Positions 6,158 through 10,814 of a DNA stretch of 10,814 nt are shown piece after piece; within the stretch, counting starts at the first letter, position 1; every line of letters begins with the position of its first letter. Made by a program: the position numbers and the translations under genes. The stretch is from Halobacteria archaeon (GTDB taxonomy: Bacteria > Pseudomonadota > Gammaproteobacteria > UBA9214): NCBI GenBank assembly GCA_013041945.1, contig JABDRC010000272.1, positions 1 to 10,814 of the forward strand. Reading direction: 5' to 3'. A model generated the notes under the pieces. It saw nothing but the letters and a program-made list of their open reading frames with translations, ran no database searches and was not told the origin of the DNA.

Positions 6158-7069
6158 GTGCCGGACACACCGCAGACATTCCAGGACCTGATCCTCGCAC
6201 TGCAGCAATACTGGGGAGCACGCGGCTGCGCCCTGTTGCAGCCCTATGACATGGAGGTTGGTGCCGGCACCTTCCATCCGGCCACGTTCCTGCGCGCCAT
6301 CGGTCCCGAGCCCTGGCGTTCGGCCTACGTGCAGCCGTCACGACGGCCCACGGACGGCCGCTACGGGGAAAATCCGAACCGCCTGCAGCACTACTACCAG
6401 TTCCAGGTGGTGCTGAAGCCCTCGCCCGACGATATCCAGGACCTGTACCTCGACTCGTTGCGCGAACTGGGTATCGATACGCTGGTGCATGACATACGTT
6501 TTGTCGAAGACAACTGGGAATCCCCCACCCTGGGTGCCTGGGGTCTCGGCTGGGAGGTGTGGCTGAACGGCATGGAGGTCACGCAATTCACCTATTTCCA
6601 GCAGGTCGGCGGACTCGAGTGCAAACCGGTTACCGGCGAAATCACCTATGGTCTGGAACGCATCGCGATGTACCTGCAGGAGGTCGAGAGCGTGTTCGAC
6701 CTGGTGTGGACGGAGGGAGCGGAAGGTCCGATCACCTACCGCGACGTCTTTCACCAGAACGAGGTCGAGATGTCCGCCTACAATTTCGAGCACGCAGACA
6801 TCGATGCACTGCTTGGCTGGTTCGACAGCTGCGAGCGGGAAAGCAACCGCCTGATCGAGGCCGGCCTGCCGCTGCCCGCCTATGAAATGGCGCTGAAGGC
6901 CTCGCACACCTTCAACCTGCTGGATGCGCGCAATGCCATCTCGGTCACCGAGCGGCAGCGCTACATCCTGCGCGTGCGCACGCTGTCACGACAGGTCGCC
7001 GAGGCCTACTATGCGCGACGCGAATCTCTCGGCTTTCCGATGCGGCTTGCGGGGGAAACGGCATCGTGA
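6158..7069 (+). CDS. glyQ: Glycyl-tRNA synthetase alpha subunit GlyQ
   Basis: The catalytic class II subunit of the alpha2beta2 bacterial glycyl-tRNA synthetase, which activates glycine and charges tRNA-Gly. The frame is open from 5957, but the upstream part is unlike GlyQ and overlaps the divergent gene and the likely promoter. Starting at the GTG at 6158 gives 303 residues, the same length as E. coli GlyQ, with [13 protein letters not shown] at the expected place. Highly conserved blocks include the stretch from [18 protein letters not shown] (60-77), [34 protein letters not shown] and [17 protein letters not shown]. No convincing Shine-Dalgarno precedes the GTG; the leader just before it is A/C-rich (AACAACAAC). 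An ATG at 6091-6093 is an alternative but would add 22 unsupported residues. The stop overlaps the glyS start (GTGA). Confidence 0.95.
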   Translation: MPDTPQTFQDLILALQQYWGARGCALLQPYDMEVGAGTFHPATFLRAIGPEPWRSAYVQPSRRPTDGRYGENPNRLQHYYQFQVVLKPSPDDIQDLYLDSLRELGIDTLVHDIRFVEDNWESPTLGAWGLGWEVWLNGMEVTQFTYFQQVGGLECKPVTGEITYGLERIAMYLQEVESVFDLVWTEGAEGPITYRDVFHQNEVEMSAYNFEHADIDALLGWFDSCERESNRLIEAGLPLPAYEMALKASHTFNLLDARNAISVTERQRYILRVRTLSRQVAEAYYARRESLGFPMRLAGETAS

Positions 7070-9180
7070 GCAGCACAGCGGACCTGCTGGTCGAGATCGG
7101 CACCGAGGAACTGCCGCCGAATGCGCTGCGGCGTATGCACGATGCCTTTCGCGATGCGCTTGACGCACAGCTGGACGAGCATCACCTGCCGCACGGTGCT
7201 TGCACGGCATTCGCCACGCCGCGCCGGCTGGCGGTCCTGGTCCGCGACGTGCCGCTGCGACAACCAGACCGCGACATCACGCGTCGCGGCCCGGCACTGC
7301 AGGCCGCCTTCGATGACGACGACAGGCCGACCAAACCGGCGGAGGGATTTGCGCGCTCCTGCGGCGTGAGTGTCGACGATTTGCAGCGGCTCGAGACCGA
7401 CAAGGGCGCCTGGCTGGCCTGGCAGACGACCGAGTCGGGCAAGGACTGTGCGGAGCTCCTGCCCGGCATGGTCGAACAGGCACTCAAGCTGCTGCCCGTG
7501 CCGAAGCGCATGCGCTGGGGTGACAACAACTTTGAATTCGTCCGCCCGGTTCACTGGGTGGTGCTGATGCTGGGCGGTGATACCGTCGAGGGAAACATCA
7601 TGGGACGGGACTGCGGCAACGAGACGCGCGGTCACCGCTTCCACCACAATGCAGCCATCCGCATCGAATCACCGGCCGACTATGCGGACACGCTGGAGCA
7701 CGATGGCATGGTGCTGGCAGACATGGACCGGCGGCGCGAATCGATTCGTGCCCAGGTGACGGATGCCGGCAGGGCCTGCGGTGGCCGGGCCGTCATCGAT
7801 GAAGACCTGCTCGATGAAGTCACCGCGCTGGTGGAATGGCCGGTGGCCATCACCGGCGGCTTCGATGCGCGCTTCCTGGAAGTGCCGTCCGAAGCGCTGG
7901 TCTCCAGCATGCAGGACCACCAGAAATTCTTCCCGGTGCGTGCCGTCGACGGCAGCCTGATGCAGGACTTCATTACCGTCGCTAACATCGTCAGCAAGGA
8001 CCCGATCCAGGTACAGGCCGGCAACGAACGCGTTATCCGGCCGCGCCTGGAAGACGCCGCGTTCTTCTGGGAACAGGACCGCAAGCAAACGCTGGCAAGC
8101 CGCGTAATCCAGCTGGACAGGATGACCTTCCAGAAAAAGCTCGGCACACTCGGTGACAAGCAACGACGTATCGCCGCGCTGTCGGGATACCTTGCCGAAA
8201 CGCTGGGTACAGACACGCAAACAGCCATGCGTGCCGCCGAACTCTGCAAGTGCGACCTGTTGACAAATATGGTGTACGAGTTCCCCGAGCTGCAGGGCAT
8301 CATGGGGCGATACTATGCCCTGCATGACGGTGAAGATCCGGCGGTCGCCGCCGCACTCGACGAGCAGTACCAGCCGCGCTTCGCCGGCGACGAACTGCCC
8401 GCCTCGGCAACGGGGCAGGTGCTGGCACTGGCGGAGCGCATCGACACCCTGGTCGGTATTTTCACCATCGGCCAGCCACCGACCGGTGACAAGGACCCGT
8501 TTGCCCTGCGCCGCGCCGCGCTCGGCGTACTGCGGATAATCATCGAACAGCAGCTCGAGCTGGACCTGTACGAACTGCTGCTGACCGCCGCGGGACAGTA
8601 TGATGAATCACTGGATGCAGCGGCATGCATCGATGAAGTATTCGATTTCCTGATGGGCCGCCTGCGCAACTGGTATACGGAGAAGGAGAGACCGGGAACC
8701 GGTCGTGAGGCTGGCACGGGCCATGCCGGTTACGATGTGCATGTATTCGAGGCCGTGCTCGCACGCCAGCCCAGACGGCCGCTGGATTTCGATCAGCGCA
8801 TGCGGGCGGTACGCGCCTTCCACGCCATGCCCGAGGCCGAAAACCTGGCAGCGGCCAACAAGCGTATCCGCAATATACTGCGCAAGAGTGACACGGCCAT
8901 TCCCGACACCTGCTCGAACGAGCTGCTGCAGGAATCAGCCGAACAGACACTTGCCGCGGCCATTTCCGAACAGGCCAAAAGCATTCAGCCGTTGATCGAA
9001 CAGCGTGCCTATACCGATGCCCTGCGCAGCCTGGCCGGTCTGCAGGCACCGGTGGACCGTTTCTTCGACGATGTCATGGTGATGGCGGACGATCCGGCGC
9101 TGCGTGATAATCGCCTCGCACTGCTGCAGCGACTGGCGGATCTTTTCCTGCAGGTCGCGGACATCTCACGGTTGCAGTAG
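7066..9180 (+). CDS. glyS: Glycyl-tRNA synthetase beta subunit GlyS
   Basis: The beta subunit of the tetrameric glycyl-tRNA synthetase; it binds tRNA-Gly and is needed for charging by GlyQ. At 704 residues it is close to the usual 690-700. The N-terminal [12 protein letters not shown] (7-18) is the family hallmark. Others are [20 protein letters not shown] (about 319-338), [15 protein letters not shown] (from about 413) and [14 protein letters not shown] (about 474-487). The C-terminal 110 or so residues correspond to the DALR-type anticodon-binding domain. The start is a GTG sharing 4 nt with the glyQ stop (GTGA), preceded by GGGGGAAA at 7051-7058, so translation is coupled and the two subunits should be made together. 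The gene is intact, with no oddities seen. Confidence 0.97.
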   Translation: MSSTADLLVEIGTEELPPNALRRMHDAFRDALDAQLDEHHLPHGACTAFATPRRLAVLVRDVPLRQPDRDITRRGPALQAAFDDDDRPTKPAEGFARSCGVSVDDLQRLETDKGAWLAWQTTESGKDCAELLPGMVEQALKLLPVPKRMRWGDNNFEFVRPVHWVVLMLGGDTVEGNIMGRDCGNETRGHRFHHNAAIRIESPADYADTLEHDGMVLADMDRRRESIRAQVTDAGRACGGRAVIDEDLLDEVTALVEWPVAITGGFDARFLEVPSEALVSSMQDHQKFFPVRAVDGSLMQDFITVANIVSKDPIQVQAGNERVIRPRLEDAAFFWEQDRKQTLASRVIQLDRMTFQKKLGTLGDKQRRIAALSGYLAETLGTDTQTAMRAAELCKCDLLTNMVYEFPELQGIMGRYYALHDGEDPAVAAALDEQYQPRFAGDELPASATGQVLALAERIDTLVGIFTIGQPPTGDKDPFALRRAALGVLRIIIEQQLELDLYELLLTAAGQYDESLDAAACIDEVFDFLMGRLRNWYTEKERPGTGREAGTGHAGYDVHVFEAVLARQPRRPLDFDQRMRAVRAFHAMPEAENLAAANKRIRNILRKSDTAIPDTCSNELLQESAEQTLAAAISEQAKSIQPLIEQRAYTDALRSLAGLQAPVDRFFDDVMVMADDPALRDNRLALLQRLADLFLQVADISRLQ

Positions 9181-9213
9181 GCAATCGTCCTGTCCAGGCT
9201 AACAGCACGGTAC

Positions 9214-9555
9214 ATGAACATGACAGACACAGACTCCTACAGGAACATGCTGGCCGCGGTGCAAGCCTTTCACGACAAGCATGATTTCAGGAACACCGGG
9301 GGCGAGGAGCTGGCCTACCGTGTGGCACTGATGGCAGAGGAACTCGGTGAAATATCCGCCTGCGTCACCAAGGGCAAGGAACGGGAACAACTCGCCGAGG
9401 AATGTGCTGACCTGTTCATCCTGCTTGTCGGTACTGCGATTGCAGCCGGCTTCGATCTTGACGGAGAGTTCTGGAAGAAGATGCAGAAACTCGATGCGCG
9501 CGACTCACGCATGATTGGCGGACGTATCCGCGTTTCGGAATTCCGGGACTCCTGA
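9214..9555 (+). CDS. MazG-like nucleotide pyrophosphohydrolase
   Basis: A 113-residue all-alpha NTP-PPase of the MazG superfamily, which hydrolyses (d)NTPs or related nucleotides to the monophosphate and pyrophosphate. The metal-binding signature is present as EELGE (42-46) followed by EECAD (62-66), that is EExxE...ExxD. The rest (AYRVALMAEELGE, LFILLVGTAIAAGF) fits a single-domain MazG-like protein, about half the length of E. coli MazG. I took the first ATG (9214); a second at 9220 is equally possible and the upstream ribosome-binding site is poor. It begins 33 nt after glyS, and its TGA shares one base with the next ATG (TGATG). The substrate is unknown; a nucleotide-pool cleaning role is a guess from the family. 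Confidence 0.85.
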   Translation: MNMTDTDSYRNMLAAVQAFHDKHDFRNTGGEELAYRVALMAEELGEISACVTKGKEREQLAEECADLFILLVGTAIAAGFDLDGEFWKKMQKLDARDSRMIGGRIRVSEFRDS

Positions 9556-10112
9556 TGCAACCGGTCATCCTCGGCGCCAGCGGCGTGATCAACGAGCTGC
9601 CTGAAGAAGGCGCCACCACCGCGCTCGAGTGGCACCCGATCCGCGGCAGCCTGGAGGCCATCGCCCGGCTGCACCATGCCGGCTACCGTATCATCGTAGC
9701 CTTCAACCAGCCCGGGCTGTCCGGCGATACCCCGAATCCCGGTGCAATGGTTCGCCAGCACGATGCCATGCGGCGGCACGTGGCGGAAAGCGGCGGGGTA
9801 ATCGATGCCATTTTCTACTGTTCGCATGCGCCGGCTACCGGGTGTGACTGTCGCATGCCGGCACCCGGCCTGTTACGTGATATCGCTGCGCGACTGCACG
9901 TCAGCCTGGCGGGCCTGCCGGTGATCGGCGATTCGCTGGCCTATGTCCAGGCGGCCACGGCCGCCGGTGCGCGGCCGCTGCTGGTCAAGACCGGCCGGGG
10001 CTTCGGCGCGGTCAGCCAGCCGGGACTCGATCCGTCGGTTCCGGTGTTCAATGACCTCTACAGCGCCGTGGACTTCCTGCTACTCCCGCCGGCTCCCGCC
10101 ACGGAGCACTGA
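9555..10112 (+). CDS. GmhB-like HAD protein lacking catalytic aspartates (probable pseudophosphatase)
   Basis: A 185-residue protein clearly related to GmhB, the D-glycero-beta-D-manno-heptose-1,7-bisphosphate 7-phosphatase of LPS heptose synthesis. Fold landmarks remain: VILxxxGVINE at the start, WHPIRGSLEAIARLHHAGY, GVIDAIFYCSHAP, GLPVIGDSLAYVQAA and a terminal VKTGRGF. The zinc ligands CxH...CxC are intact at C89, H91, C97 and C99. The catalytic DRDG is replaced by GASG (G7 and S9 instead of the nucleophile and general-acid Asp). TNQSG is FNQPG (50-54), CRKPKPG is CRMPAPG (99-105), and the second acidic residue after GDS is lost (GDSLAY). Ordinary GmhB chemistry is therefore not expected. 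The frame is intact, with tight overlaps and spacing to its neighbours and no sign of decay. It may be a structural or regulatory paralogue; a true gmhB may lie elsewhere. Confidence 0.88.
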   Translation: MQPVILGASGVINELPEEGATTALEWHPIRGSLEAIARLHHAGYRIIVAFNQPGLSGDTPNPGAMVRQHDAMRRHVAESGGVIDAIFYCSHAPATGCDCRMPAPGLLRDIAARLHVSLAGLPVIGDSLAYVQAATAAGARPLLVKTGRGFGAVSQPGLDPSVPVFNDLYSAVDFLLLPPAPATEH

Positions 10113-10114
10113 GC

Positions 10115-10814
10115 ATGACCGCCGCCAACGATCCCGCCTACCCGCTCCTGTGGCTGCGCTCGCTGGCATTCTGGGTGGTGTTCCCCGTTTCCATCGTGGC
10201 TTATGTCATGGTGCTGTTGCTGCTGTTCCCGATCTCGCATGCCCGGCGCTGGGCCATCGTGCAGACCTGGGTCAACTTCATCCTCTGGTGGCTGAAGGTC
10301 ACCTGCCGCCTGAGGCACGAGATCCAGGGTGCGGAACACATCGGAGAACAACCGGCCATCGTCTTTGCCAAGCACCAGTCAACCTGGGAGACGGTCGCCC
10401 TGCAGAAAATCTTCCCGCGCCAGGTCTGGGTTGCAAAAAAGGAACTCATGGCCGTTCCTATTTTTGGCTGGGGCCTGGCGCTGATGAACTGTATCGCCAT
10501 CAATCGCGGCAGTGGCCGTGCCGCCGTCGCCCAACTGGTCACCCAGGGTACGGCTCGTTTACAGGAGGGAATCTGGGTTGTCATCTTCCCCGAAGGCACC
10601 CGCATCCCGCCGGGCAAAAAAGGACGCTATCGCATCGGTGGCGCGGTGCTCGCCGAGCAGTCCGGCTACCCGATCATCCCCGTCGCCCACAACGCCGGTG
10701 AGTACTGGCCGCGGCGCAGCTTCATCAAGCGCCCCGGGGTCATCCAGGTCCGCATCGGTCCACCCATCCGCGGCGACGGCAAGAGCGCCCAGCAGATCCT
10801 GGACGAGGCCGCCA
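10115..10814 (+). CDS. plsC: 1-acyl-sn-glycerol-3-phosphate acyltransferase (PlsC family), 3' end cut off
   Basis: The first 233 codons of a membrane acyltransferase that makes phosphatidic acid from lysophosphatidic acid; the gene continues past the window. A hydrophobic N-terminal segment (about 12-40) anchors it, with a second apolar stretch at 51-62. Motif I is KHQSTWE (86-92): the catalytic His is H87 but the usual Asp is Glu (HX4E), a variant I know from related gammaproteobacterial and neisserial members. Motif II is around AINRGSG (128-134), motif III is FPEGTR (158-163) and motif IV is YPIIPV (185-190). GGAG at 10103-10106, 8 nt before the ATG, supports the start. It begins 2 nt after the GmhB-like stop, so it is surely in the same transcript. 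The gene could act on another lysophospholipid, but PlsC is the simplest call. Confidence 0.92.
   Translation, partial: MTAANDPAYPLLWLRSLAFWVVFPVSIVAYVMVLLLLFPISHARRWAIVQTWVNFILWWLKVTCRLRHEIQGAEHIGEQPAIVFAKHQSTWETVALQKIFPRQVWVAKKELMAVPIFGWGLALMNCIAINRGSGRAAVAQLVTQGTARLQEGIWVVIFPEGTRIPPGKKGRYRIGGAVLAEQSGYPIIPVAHNAGEYWPRRSFIKRPGVIQVRIGPPIRGDGKSAQQILDEAA

Noticed and set aside
7009..8325. Long minus-strand frames under glyS (7009-7647 and 7669-8325)
   Set aside because: They are antisense shadows of the unmistakable GlyS coding sequence.

Overview
The window looks like a chromosomal, GC-rich stretch from a gammaproteobacterium, plausibly a Chromatiales/Ectothiorhodospiraceae-like lineage. That placement is inferred from three things: the glnA - DUF4124 protein - ntrB order, the heterodimeric GlyQ/GlyS glycyl-tRNA synthetase followed by gmhB-like and plsC genes, and the style of the proteins. 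I see no mobile element, CRISPR array, rRNA or tRNA.

Left block, minus strand (1-2800): nitrogen control. Reading leftwards it holds glnA (type I glutamine synthetase with its adenylylation tyrosine), a strong intrinsic terminator, a secreted DUF4124 protein, and the first 35 codons of ntrB at the window edge. Upstream of glnA lies a textbook NtrC/sigma-54 control region: two NtrC dyads 31 bp apart and a GG-N10-GC promoter. A third, near-perfect NtrC dyad lies upstream of ntrB, so NtrC probably controls its own operon too. The glnA leader also contains a hairpin followed by a T-run that resembles an attenuator.

Middle block, minus strand (2803-5233): a tightly coupled three-gene operon. It encodes an MnmA/ThiI-like PP-loop thiouridylase, a TusA-family sulfur carrier and a CDF metal transporter with a doubled cytoplasmic domain. 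The junctions overlap by 4 nt and 1 nt. The first two gene products suggest sulfur relay to tRNA; the link to metal efflux is unexplained. Upstream (5399-5965, minus) is a helical protein I do not recognise.

Right block, plus strand (6158-10814): glyQ and glyS (overlapping GTGA), a MazG-like NTP pyrophosphohydrolase, a GmhB-like HAD protein and plsC (cut by the window end), closely packed. The GmhB-like protein is the most unusual item. It keeps the fold and the four zinc ligands of heptose bisphosphate phosphatase but has lost both aspartates of the catalytic DxD motif and several other active-site residues, so it looks like a pseudophosphatase maintained in an intact operon.
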